The notes beneath the pieces were generated by a model. It was not told the DNA's origin, ran no database searches, and was given only the letters and a program-made list of their open reading frames with translations. Both the position numbers and the translations under genes were made by a program. 60,000 bases of DNA from Polytrichum commune (taxonomy: Eukaryota; Streptophyta; Polytrichopsida; Polytrichales; Polytrichaceae): contig OX485803.1 in NCBI GenBank assembly GCA_950295325.1, positions 64,311,554 to 64,371,553 on the forward strand, read 5' to 3'. Numbering within the stretch: the first letter of the stretch is position 1; every line of letters begins with the position of its first letter. Of this stretch, positions 11,471 through 22,148 are shown piece by piece.

Positions 11471-13890
11471 ACGCACTTCTGATAACCATAACCAAATCAA
11501 GGAATGTCCAATTTCCAATCCGGTTTTTGCAAGTGTTTCAGTGGAGATTTGCTGACGCAACACAAATTTTGTTGTGTAAATATAATCAATAGAAGTTGGA
11601 GAACTTGACCAGAATTTATTTATATTATAAATAATAATAATAATAAACACACACCTTATAACACAATCGACACTAATCCAAAGAAAAAGTTGGATAATTT
11701 GTTTGGGTTAGGTAGAGGACCATAGTGCTCAAACTATCCACAATAGCCGCTTCCATCTTACATACATCATGAACTTACCCAATTAGAGGACCTGAAGATT
11801 GTGTGATGAAATCCAATAGGGTGATCTTGCATGGTGAGATACCATAGTACCTTTACCACCTCGGCACCAATTAAACTATTTTTTGATTTTTTGATTTTGA
11901 TTTTTAAGTTTCAAAATTAATTTTGGATTTTTTTATTTTCCCCTTCAAAACCGGGATTGTACTATTTTAAAATATACATATGTTACATATTTTCTTATAA
12001 ATAGCTGAAGTGGTAAAGGCTTCATGGTTATGTTCTCCCTCTTTAGTATGACACGTTTGGGAAACACAAAAAAAGTCGTATTATCGAGGTGTCGCCTTCT
12101 TATTCATATGACAAATGGCATAAAATTGTAGTACCATTGAAGGAATACAAAAATATAAGCAATATGAGTTTTAAAATATATACAATGGGTTTAAGCAATA
12201 TAGATGGTATGAAATATCAACTTATAACTCCAAATAAATGCAAATATTTTCAAGAACTCTTGAAATAGGAGTCCAAAGATCTCTAGTGTTGCCTACCAAA
12301 GTTAGCAATTTTCATCTTATTTAAATTCCTTATTAATTTTTGAAAACTAATAATTTCATTAACACCAAAATATAAAGAGTTGTTTAATAAGGAATTAGGC
12401 AACAATGATGCATGACGTTTAGCATCACTAAGCTTTACTGTAGGTGGAGCCACATCATCCACACCTACTAAATATAGATCAAAGCCTTGTGCAAAACTAC
12501 AAGATTGAATTGGAGACTATTATAGAAGATTGAATTGGAGATTGCAAGAATGCAAGAGAGTGCACAAAGATATTGATGATACTATATCACCCATGCACAA
12601 GGCAACATACTTAGGCAGGGGGGGGCACTCTAAGCCTAACCATGTCCATTCTACACTAGTAACCCTAATCATCATTGAGTTCCCAATGATCAGTGGAGTT
12701 CCCAAGTAGTTCCCAAGTGAAAATGGATGTATTTCAGATGTACATAACATCGACGAAAAGAATTTTAGCATGAACTACGTCTTTAATATGACAGAACGGA
12801 GGTTCTAAATGTCGCATTATCGAGTGCCGTAGTCGTATAAAAGAGGGAGCTTTGAACTAAAAAGTTTGGTCTTGCAAAAAGGTGTCGTAATATCGAGGGT
12901 GTCATATAAACGAGGAGTATCGTATTAATGAGGGGTTAGGCTCTACCAAATGACCTTTGTTGGTTCTGTCTGTAGGACAGAGGCTATGCATCAACTTCTT
13001 CGTTTCAAGAGCAAATTTCCTAACCACTTTGCGTTCACACTTGAACGTTACTTGTTCTTGTTATTTTTTGTCCACTTTATTTAATGTGGATGTTAACTAT
13101 AATTATATATGTATATGTGTGTGTGTGTGTATATATATATAGAGAGAGAACTATAATTGCTCCCTAAAATGCATTGAAAGAAATCTAGTTAAGTATAGTT
13201 ATTTCGGCAGTTCTTGATTATTTATTCTAAAAACTTCGGGTGATATCAAAATCCTTGACCTGCATTTGAGAAGAAGGTGCACAAAATCCAAGAAAGGTTT
13301 GGTATAGTAAATAGCCATGGATTGGCATGAGCAAAGTGGACAACTATAATTGTAGTCTTTCATAGTAAAGGACAGAGCCTCACGGTTCTACCGTTTTCTT
13401 GTTATATATGCACGTGTTGCAAACCTAAAGTAGGGCTGAGCAAACCATCACACAAGTAGTAGGGTGATTCGCCTGCCACCTGGGACATTTGCAACCACAC
13501 AAAATTCTAGCATGCTATTCATTGCATAAAAGTATTAGATATTGCAAGTTTTGTAAGTGGGCCCCTTATTAGTGGGAATGATTCCCAAATAGTGTCCACT
13601 TTCAGTCTGAATGTGGAAAATACGTGGGTTGGCAAGGTTTGCCGTAGTTGCCTAGCAGGTCATCTGAATGATGTTATGTGAGAGATACTACTAAGGGATA
13701 ATAATAACTAAGGTGTTCAAAGTCTAGATGCTAGCTAGACCTTCGTTCTATCTCAGTAAACTCATCCATTGTGAAGGTGATGAAAACCGACGTTGGATTG
13801 GTATATGTATATTTGTAGGTGAATGTATGGTATCAATAATCGACATCGATAACAATATCAAAGAACCCTAGGTCTATGGGTCTCAAAATT
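11471..13890. other. Intergenic DNA with degenerate pogo-like ends
   Basis: No gene recognised. 12060-12115 has 'GTCGTATTATCGAGGTGTCG'. 12780-12945 has several 'GTCGYATTATCGAG' or 'GTCATATAAACGAGG' blocks ending in GGGGTTAGGCTC followed by TA, resembling a pogo/Emigrant-type terminus. A GT then TA run lies at 13113-13142. Confidence 0.4.
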
Positions 13891-13899
13891 GTCATATCA

Positions 13900-14310
13900 G
13901 TCAACTATTGATGTCGAGGCATCCGACAAGTCCATTTAGCCACTCACTAGGGTCTTGTAATGCCGACATAGATAAAATATGTTCTTTTTAGGCAAACAAA
14001 GTTAAGGTGTACGTGGTGGCGGCTTGTGATCGAAAACCCTCGGAAGAGTTTTGACAATTATCGTAGCCAAGCATCAACATTTAGATGAGCGGTTATGGAT
14101 TAACCTGTAGGTCAAGTGTGTGTTACCCTACCTCTACCGCTTCCAAATTTGTAGCAATTTCCATTATCATGAAAGATTATTTTATTTTATTTTATTTTAT
14201 TTGCATTCTCCTTAGAATTTGTTTCTCTTTGCAACTTCCCCACTATTACTCCTCCTAAACGAATGCAAACTCTCTTATTTTATCGGTCATAGGTGCCCCA
14301 AGCTTTTCCC
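13900..14310 (+). repeat. Dispersed repeat family D, copy 2
   Basis: Counterpart of 4890-5300, in the same orientation, with an added (TTTTA)n run at 14178-14202 that the first copy lacks. Confidence 0.6.
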
Positions 14311-14579
14311 AAGGTGAGAGATCTATGTGTACCCAAGTTGCTATAAGGGTCAATACCATTCGAGAACATATTGATGTTAGGGGGATTTTACCTAGATATG
14401 AAACTTTTTGCATGATTTTAAAGACTTGTGTAGTTAGTTTTTGCTCTCACTTAAATAACCCAAAACCCAGGGTACAGACTCTCAAGGAAGACTTAACTGG
14501 TGTCTATTACAGGCATTTGTCACTTCACAGTTCATTAATTAGACCAAAGGGTTTGCTATATGAACTCTAGAACATGACT

Positions 14580-16420
14580 GGTATGTCTTTCACTCTCTTT
14601 CTCTCTTGATTTCCTCTCACTGTGTCTTATTCAGTGGGGTATGTGTGTCAGTCTCAGTAGTAACCATCTCGTCATGAGATTTTGTAGAACAATAGTCAAG
14701 AGAGAACAATAGTCTTTGAGTAACACAATTGTCTTTTGGTAACCATTGGCCAATGCATCTTCAATTCAAAACAACTCCTTCATTACTTGGTCAATGTTAA
14801 TTCCAATACAAGACAATCGTTTGTTCCTTATCTTCAAATTTAGTCTCTACTCACAACTTGTGCAATTAACCATTATCAGTCAAGCTATAGTCTTGGTCGC
14901 CCTGCACAACCTGCAACAACAACAACCAGGGTAACACACAAGACAATAGTTGAAAGATTAAATCACATTCCATACTCAAAGATCTCTCCTCGTGACTAAT
15001 TATCAATTAAAACTTAATTAAGATTAGATTAACTTATGCCTAGGTCTCCTTTATAATCCAAAGTTATTTCTATCTTATGTTCATTTAATCTCTCTCGCAA
15101 TCCTTCCTCTCTCTCTCTCTAATCAACTGATCAGAAGTGATTTTTCATCACTTCAGTTGATTGAGATTCCCTCTTAAATTCCATTCTTCCCAATTAAAAC
15201 ACTAACAACCTAAGTTCAAATTTCAACTATTTTCTCTTACGGCTGAACTATATTCATTTCATCTCTTCCTTCCTTCCTCAGGTTAACAATAATCATTCCC
15301 CACAATGGCCTGCCTCATGGCCTCTCGGCTTCCTATCAACCTACAGGGAGTATCACTATAGCCAATAGTTACACGATACCACAGTGGACGCTCGGCTGAC
15401 TCTTGGCCTTCTGTCGGGCCCTCTCGCTCTTCCTCTTCTTTTCCTCTCGCAGACCCTCTCTCAGGGTGACTCGACTATAGTTTCCTTCTGCTTACTCTCA
15501 GTAATCTCAATCAATAGTTTTCTCTTTCTCTCAACACTCAGTGATCTCTCATTCCATCACTTCCTCTTTCACAAGTTACAACTCCAATCAATTCAACTAT
15601 GATCGAGGGTTCGCTCTCTGGCATCAACTGTTTAACATTCACTTGTGACCGCTAATAGTTATCTCTCATTTTCCCTCTCTCTGCTCCCGGTAATTACCTT
15701 CACTCGTTTTACTTCAGCTTTCCCTCTTACTCAATTACAGTTCTCACATACGACAATAGTTTGCATGCTCTTTTTAGCAATTCTCTTTCAGGTACAATTT
15801 CTCACTCACTCATTGTGATACATTCTCGCACTTGCTCTCGTTTCACAGACTCGCTTACTGTTTGCTTATCAGACTTACTCACATTCCTTATCACTCTCTC
15901 GTAATTCCAGGATCTTTCCTCATAAACTCATTCACTTTCACTCACACAGAATTCACATTCCAATTCCCGACTATAGTTTCACAATTTCACATATACTTTT
16001 GAAGCAGTGGCCTAATCTGACCCTCTTCCAGGCATTCAATCAATTTCCATTCACATCCACAATGTTCTTTCACAGAAAATAGCAACCCGCAATCGCTGCG
16101 GTGTTAACTTAGAAAATAGTTCAACTATTGACCTCGCACAATTAGTGTCGAGGGAGACAAGACTATTGTTTATGCAACTCGCCCAAAACTATATGGGAAA
16201 TGTCTGCCTTTGCCATCCTCGCCAACCCTCTTACGGAGGCGAGGAAGACGATAGTTATCCTAACTACCTAAGGGCACCTAAGCCCGTGCCTATAGAACTA
16301 ACTACTTCCTATAGTTCAACTATCTTCATCCCAGTGGATGGATTCCATCCACTTCTCCACCATCAGCCTATCGTTAAATTAAATGACCAAAAATTTGGCT
16401 CACAACTTGAATGATATCTT
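14580..16420. other. CT-rich region dotted with an AATAGTT-like motif
   Basis: The + strand is markedly pyrimidine-rich (repeated CTCTCT, TTCCTC, CACTC). About a dozen matches to AATAGTT/AATAGTC/TATAGTT or the reverse complement are scattered through it, for example near 14692, 14711, 14944, 15363, 15474, 15512, 15653, 15752, 15971, 16113-16130 and 16309-16322. Frames at 15384-15602 and 16145-16414 have no recognised domain. Confidence 0.5.
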
Positions 16421-17227
16421 AACCATAATGTCCTCCAATAATAATGAAACTTTATTTGTTACAATCAAAAGTACAAAGAAAAAAGGTTTTAAAAAAAAAC
16501 TAACGGGAGAATCTGATTTGGCGAGTCACTGCCAACTCCGCATCGAAAGTCACGTATGCAACCTATGCCACTGCCAACACATAGGCCATGAATTCTCCCT
16601 TGTAATCTGACTCCAACATTGAAGGGAGGGTTATATCCTATCGTTAGTTTTAAATTTGAATCAAATAAAATAACTAACCAAATGGCATTCTTCATTGTGC
16701 ATTGTGCATTGTGCAACCAATATGAAAATACTCATGACATAACAACCACCAAAAAGAAAACACCAAAAACATCGGTTCACATGTAGAATTTAAACTATAT
16801 GCGTAAATGATGGTAAGCAAGGGGTTATGGTACACTAGAATCCATCATCCCCATGTCTTTGGGACCTCGCACCACATGTCAAGTGGATGGCAATTTGTAC
16901 TTTGGCCTTGGAATGTTGTGATTGTGGTGATGAGAACTGCAAAGACAAGGTTACACGATCAATAAAATAGTTCCCTTGATATAATCACTTTGTTTAGTAA
17001 GGGATATTTGTTTGACACAAAGGTTTGTCAATGGAAATCCATAGTCAAACATGGACACGTGTTTAACAAACTAATAGTGTACCACACACAAGTAAGCGGC
17101 CGCTATACGACATGACCATTTACCAAGAAACTACCAAAATGACAAGTGGAGGTGTCATTTTGGTCCTATCATGAATTAGAATTCGTGTCATTTACATACA
17201 ACGTGTGTACTACATTGGTTATCCCAC
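16421..17227. other. Intergenic DNA, nothing recognised
   Basis: Includes a short triplicated 'CATTGTG' run at 16693-16712. No gene or element ends were seen. Confidence 0.35.
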
Positions 17228-17733
17228 TTAGGGCCACTTCACACATGAGCCAAGAGCCTTGACCATGAAATTGTGAGAGCCCAAAAGAAAGTGTCCCAAG
17301 GCCGTCTCAACACACCTTCAAAATCATGTAGTGTGGTCACGGGTCCTCAGGTGAAGAGTGAAGTCATATGTGAGCGGACCCTCAAGCAGATGCTATTTCA
17401 ATGAATTTGTATTCATGCGGGCCTTCACGCATGATAAAATAGAATAAATCAACGGTTGCGAGCATTCGGAGTGCCATGGTCTCCTGGATTTTGTGTTAGG
17501 CCTACCTCCAAGAGGTGGTTTTTGAAAATAGTCCAAGTGACCGTGAAACATGATCCATTTGATGCCATGTAGGAATCCATGTAGAGTTTACATCCATATT
17601 GCATCATACACGCCATTGGTCCCTCGAGTGTAGTGTGAAGCGAACTTGGACCGGGTCCACCTTTTCCATCAATGAGAGTGCTTGAAGTGCGATGATAACG
17701 GGCTCTCGGTCTCGTGTGTGGAGTGGCCCCTAG
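17228..17733 (+). mobile_element. Tourist-like (PIF/Harbinger) MITE, family B copy 1
   Basis: The element is 17231-17730 (500 bp). Left end is GGGCCACTTCACACATGAG; right end is CTCGTGTGTGGAGTGGCCCC. It is flanked by TTA on the left and TAG on the right, a decayed 3-bp duplication. The interior is shared with 22152-23325, and with 39102-39598 in reverse. No transposase. Confidence 0.8.
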
Positions 17734-18838
17734 TGAGAGTGGGCTAAGAGTGTGTGTGGAAAATCAGTGAAGGTAATATTAAATTTCTCTACACTATGAA
17801 ATTAGTGCCACTAGAAGGTAGAGGGTTTTGGAAGTCCAAAGTGTCAAAGTGCCATAAACTTTGAATGCAAGCCCTCTTTCAGTTTCTTAGCGTTACAATA
17901 TGTCTAAGGAGTGAGTGGCACCGACTGAAAAGAAGAAGAAGAAACCCTCTTCAAGATCGTCAAAAAAAAATAATATATTCTATAAACACCTTAGAGCACG
18001 CACTAATTCTCTTGAAATGTATGGTAATTGAACATGTATTCATGAATTCAATATCACTCAAAGAAAATTTTAGTCCTCACTAATTTTGAGATTTGACAAA
18101 ATAGTGTGTGTTCCGGGAATTAGTACCACATGCACTAAATGGGATAGTTAGTGTGATGAGAGAAGAAACGTTGACCACAGGTCAGCGTGATTGAAATGCC
18201 CGTTCGACCCACCCTTGGTATTATACCCTTTGGGCATAATAACAGTGGTGCATAATTGTTAGTGTGATGACAATACATTGGCACACATGCTACATTCCAA
18301 ACCTTAGGATAACTGCACTCCATGCAAATTGTAAATGGATGGTGTAGGGAGTTGGCAATCCTTTATGTCAGCTAATGAGTGGAATTTTCTGATCCTTGTC
18401 GCACCGAATGTTAAAAGTGTAGTATAAAGCGAGTAGGTGTCCACTTTACATGCAAAAAAAAAAGATGCTTGCGAATGGTTGGCAACTAGAATGTCCCATG
18501 CATGTGCAATGCGACCTTAAGAGTCTCCCTCTTGGTTATGCTCAAATGACCCCAATTGAGCCCTAACGGAAGTTGAGGCTTACATGTTTCTTGAAAAGTT
18601 AATCCAACTAAGTCAAATTCATCGCTTGAGTGCTCCTTAAATATTGTAGATTGTCAAAATGGGAGAAAATTCCTCATCGAAACGCAAGTTTTTGAGAGAC
18701 TGCATTGGATTCTAATCTAATTTCAACTACATATTTTTTGAATGAATCTTCAAGTATTGTATCAAGGATCCAAGGTATTCATGTCATGTGTTGGACGATT
18801 GTATAGTTGATTTGGTCATAATCCAACTAGATTTGTGC
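17734..18838. other. Intergenic DNA, nothing recognised
   Basis: Short frames only. 17760-18110 ('GTGCCACTAGAAGGTAG', 'ATCACTCAAAGAAAATTTTAGTCCTC') resembles 56280-56850, so it is an additional diverged dispersed repeat. Confidence 0.4.
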
Positions 18839-18839
18839 C

Positions 18840-19137
18840 TATAAGGTTAAATAAATAAATAAACAACCAATGTCGGACAATCCGACGTGAATTTAAACAT
18901 GTTGGCTCAACCCTGCTCAAGAATCCTCTTGGTGCAGGGTGGGGTTTACTGCCTACCTTACGGTGGGTGGGTGGGTGGGTGGGCTCTTGGCTTCCTAGTT
19001 ACTTAGCTAGTTTAATCTGTCAAGTAGAGAGAGGATTTCACAACGGGAACCGAACTGCCAACCACTCCAATCGGAAATGGGTACCTCTCCACCGTCACCC
19101 AATAGTTTAGGATCATCTCGGACCGTATGAGGTTAAA
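18840..19137 (-). mobile_element. tRNA-derived-type SINE, copy 1 (minus strand)
   Basis: The body is 18852-19125, about 274 bp, read on the minus strand. On that strand it starts GGTCCGAGATGATC and ends in a TTTATTTATTTATTT tail. Near-identical 12-bp direct repeats flank it: TATAAGGTTAAA (18840-18851) and TATGAGGTTAAA (19126-19137). A degenerate B-box lies in the head. It aligns along its length with the copy at 31976-32235. A (GTGG)n expansion lies at 18961-18981. Confidence 0.78.
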
Positions 19138-19199
19138 CGATCATGATTACAAATAAATCAATTTGTGCTTGACATGTCAGTGTTTTCAAGGGTTCTTAC

Positions 19200-19890
19200 C
19201 AATGTGGCCATGACACATGGAACATTGTTAAGACAAACAGCTGATTCTGGAAGATAAGAATGTGGCCAACAACCTTGCCAAGACATTGGGAAACAATATT
19301 ATGACTTTAAGGAGGTGGCATTGTCTTTTGTGGAAGTCTAGTAAGGCATGACACCAATGGTGTAAATTGGAAGTGGGTAGGCAAATAGTTTCATGTAGTA
19401 ATAGGTTGTTTACACCATGGACCATGAAGTGTCCCAAGGCCCTTTAAAATGTATGATTGGATGTTGAACTCGTCCCGAGACGGCTTTGGTTTACACCAAG
19501 GAATAAATGTCAGAGTGACTATGGACTATGAGGTCCCCAGAATGCATATTCTAAGGCTTGCATTACCACTAACATGGTCCAACGGGTTTTGCAGTGGGAG
19601 AGGCAAAAGAGGTGCTCTAGCAAGAAAAAACCAAGGGCCCATGGCATAGAAATGATATTATTATTTTATTTTATTTTGATGAAATGTTTTTTTTGGGGGG
19701 GGGGAGAGAAGATGAAGTCAAGAGAAGACAAAAGAATGATCAAACTTGAATTCTTTTATCCGAAGCTACCCTTTTTGGGCATATATCAAAAAAACCAGCA
19801 CATTCAACTTTTGGTGCATGGTCATTCCTTGTAAACCACATTCGGTTTACACCTAGTGAGGGGCCCAAAGGCTTTGTAGCTTGGTTTCTT
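19200..19890 (+). repeat. Dispersed repeat family G, 5' part, interrupted
   Basis: About 19510-19890 aligns with 34800-35170: 'ATGGTCCAACGGGT', 'GGGAGAGGCAAAAGAGGTGCT', 'CTTTTGGTGCATGGTCATTCC' and 'CACCTAGTGAGGGGCCCAAA'. Its continuation reappears at 20487-20580, after the inserted family B element. Unclassified; no open frame is kept between copies. Confidence 0.7.
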
Positions 19891-20489
19891 AGGGCCACTT
19901 CACACACATGGTTGAAGGCCCCTGACCATGGCAATGTAGGAGCTCTCATTGGTCAAAAAGGCGGAGACCGCCCAAGTTCACTTCATACTAGGAGGTGAAG
20001 GCCTAAAGGCCCAAAGAAAAGTTCGTGGATGAAAAGTCTACATGGAGTCCTACATGGCAGGTGTGTGGATAAGGGTGCATGGTCTACCGGAATTTGTGTC
20101 AGACCCACCTCCAAGAGGTGGGTCTGACGTAAATTATGGGAGACCATGACTTTTCTAATATATATTTTTTCCAGCGAGACAAAATTCAAGACAGACTGCA
20201 TGGCAAATTCTAGAACAGATTCCATGACAAACAAACACCACCAAGTAATTCTCTTACATTGATAAAGTTCAAGACATATTATATTAAACCAAATCCTCCC
20301 CTCTTTTCCCGCCAACAAAATATGCAGTGCTCCCGCAACATGGTTCATCATCACTTCACACTATGCTTGAGGGCCCAAGACTACATAAAATGGCTTTCCC
20401 AACACCCATGATACGGCGTTTGGATGAGAATCAAGGATCCTCACCATTACAAGGTCACGACTCTTGACTCATGTGCGAAATAGCCCTTA
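19889..20489 (+). mobile_element. Tourist-like (PIF/Harbinger) MITE, family B copy 2 (longer subfamily)
   Basis: The element is 19892-20486 (595 bp), flanked by TTA at 19889-19891 and 20487-20489. Ends are GGGCCACTTCACACA and TGTGCGAAATAGCCC. It sits inside repeat family G. The uninterrupted relative at about 35165 reads TTTTTTAAGAAAAC across the junction, which supports TTA as the target. The interior matches 43001-43555. Confidence 0.85.
20098..20128. repeat. Perfect 14-bp hairpin within the family B element
   Basis: GTCAGACCCACCTC, loop CAA, then the exact reverse complement. Other copies keep only part of the dyad (for example around 17517 and 39333). Confidence 0.85.
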
Positions 20490-21026
20490 GAAAACCAGAC
20501 CACGGATGTTGGACCATCAAATTGGACCATGCAAAAAGGCCATCTCCCCATGGTCCATGGTGGACACCGGCCCTAGCCAAGTGGCACTAAATGCCATGCT
20601 AAATGAGGGCATAGTGGCCTACGTTGGTGAGCCAATGGCGAAGAGGATCTAGGCTTTATTAGAGAAAGACAAAAGGAGGCGGGAAAGAGGGAACGGGGAT
20701 GCGGAGAACGGAGGGAGAAAACCAACCCGACCCGACCCGACCCAAGCCGAGCCTGCATGCATGGGGCGGGGACAGGGGATGAATGTTGGTACTGAGCAGG
20801 CAGATTCCCAGGCGCCGCGCCTACACCAATGCATGATATACTATTGTGTAATAAACTCTTTGAAAAAAGTAGAAGAAGAAGGAGAAGAAGACCATTATTG
20901 TTTTTGTAGGGGGATATCATTTTAATAACATATTTCAAAGGAATAAACCCTCCGGGCCCATGACCCACTTACGGTCCTTGTCTGAAAGCATCGTCCATGA
21001 TTGATGTACGTTCCAAATTCCTAATC
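20490..21026. other. Tail of repeat family G and unrecognised DNA
   Basis: 20490-20580 continues family G ('GGACCATGCAAAAAGGCCATCT', partner at about 35200). 20600-20830 is G+C-rich without a recognised gene; open frames there are low-complexity Pro/Ser/Leu sequence. Confidence 0.5.
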
Positions 21027-22146
21027 GACTCATCCAGTGCTCAAAATTGAAGCCCTCATATGAATTCCATTTTGAAGGGCTCTGAAATTTCAGCATTGCA
21101 ATTGAAGGGCATATCTAAATCTAGGATGTAAATGCAAAATTTTCAAAGAAATATAAAACTTATATTAAAATTATGCATGATTTGCATGGTACATGCTTCT
21201 AGTACAATGAAATAATGAAGAATCAACTATCTAACTCCCTCTTGAAGTGACAATGCCCTACGCTTGTTGGTTACTGTAGCGGTTTTCCAAGTGTCAAAAA
21301 TGCCATTCCAATCCATGAATTCAACTCCCAAACTGTTTAGGCTAACCCTCATCAATGCATCAAGTGTGTCAAGGTTTAGGCATGTTCTCCTTTTGCTCTT
21401 AACCCAATTCTGCTTTGAAAAACCACGCTCACAAACAGCAGTGCTAGTAGGGATCACAAGTATGGCTTGCCATAGCGACATTAGGGTTGGCCAATTGATC
21501 TTAAACTCTCGGTCACGGCCACAAAAAACCCAATCTTCATGCATACTTCGGTGTTGACAAGCTGAAGATAACATCTCCACAAATTCGAGCAACTCCGCAT
21601 TGGCTTGATCAACAAGAACAGAGCTCCACTTGAAATGTGTCACCAACCGGTTCAACCATTGCTTAGTTAAAGTGCCTCGATCCAATGCATCCATGGGATA
21701 GTGTTTTGGGCTGAAAAGCTTGGCCGCATTAAAAATGGGCAAGTCGGGGAAGCGATCATTTAGTGAGTCAATAACCTTTTGGACGTATAGTCTACCAAGG
21801 GTAATGCAATCCTCCAACGAGCCCCCTACATCACACCCGGGCATAGAGTCATAGTGCAAAGTATGCACTTTCTCACAACCAAATCTATCAACATACAATT
21901 CCCATATGGACTAATTCCCATCTGGATTTGAGATCTGGAGCCCAAAGTTAGACACCCGGAGTTAAACGGCTACTTGAGATGATGAACAGTACTTGAAGGG
22001 TACTATTTATCCAACACTTCAAGTGAAGGGAGCACTTAGACATGAGGATTATGTTTTGAAGGGATGTTTTCCTTGAGGTATTTTTTGAAGTCCCAAAACC
22101 CATTTGAAGGGCACTGAAGACTTCAATTTTGAGCACTGGACTCATC
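21027..22146 (-). mobile_element. hAT element, internally deleted, with 8-bp target duplication
   Basis: The element is 21035-22138 (1104 bp). Inverted ends are CAGTGCTCAAAATTGAAG on the left and its exact complement on the right. Identical 8-bp direct repeats GACTCATC lie at 21027-21034 and 22139-22146. An 8-bp duplication, CAGTG-type ends and a hAT C-terminal transposase frame agree on the superfamily. At 1.1 kb it is far short of an autonomous hAT. Confidence 0.93.
21227..21898 (-). pseudogene. hAT transposase, C-terminal fragment with dimerisation domain
   Basis: A 223-codon open frame ending at a normal stop near the element's 5'-side end. Residues about 130-190 hold the hAT C-terminal dimerisation core: FKINWPTLMSLWQAILVIPT, then STAVCERGFSKQNWVKSKRR and LNLDTLDALMRVSLN. 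The zinc-finger (BED) domain and most of the catalytic RNase-H-like fold are absent; an intact transposase is roughly 600-800 aa. Intact frame over 223 codons suggests recent loss or recent insertion. It cannot catalyse transposition by itself, and an active relative elsewhere would be needed. Confidence 0.88.
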
Positions 22147-22148
22147 CC

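Noticed and set aside
17231-17730. Initial reading of family B as hAT because ends resemble YAGGG
   Set aside because: Flanks are 3-bp (TTA, TAA, TGA), and the empty site in repeat G shows a TTA target, so PIF/Harbinger fits better.
20573-20968. 131-codon open frame on -
   Set aside because: Low-complexity Leu/Pro/Ser sequence from G+C-rich and (GAA)-like DNA, inside repeat-rich sequence; no domain.
21264-21557. 97-codon open frame on +
   Set aside because: Antisense shadow of the hAT transposase fragment.
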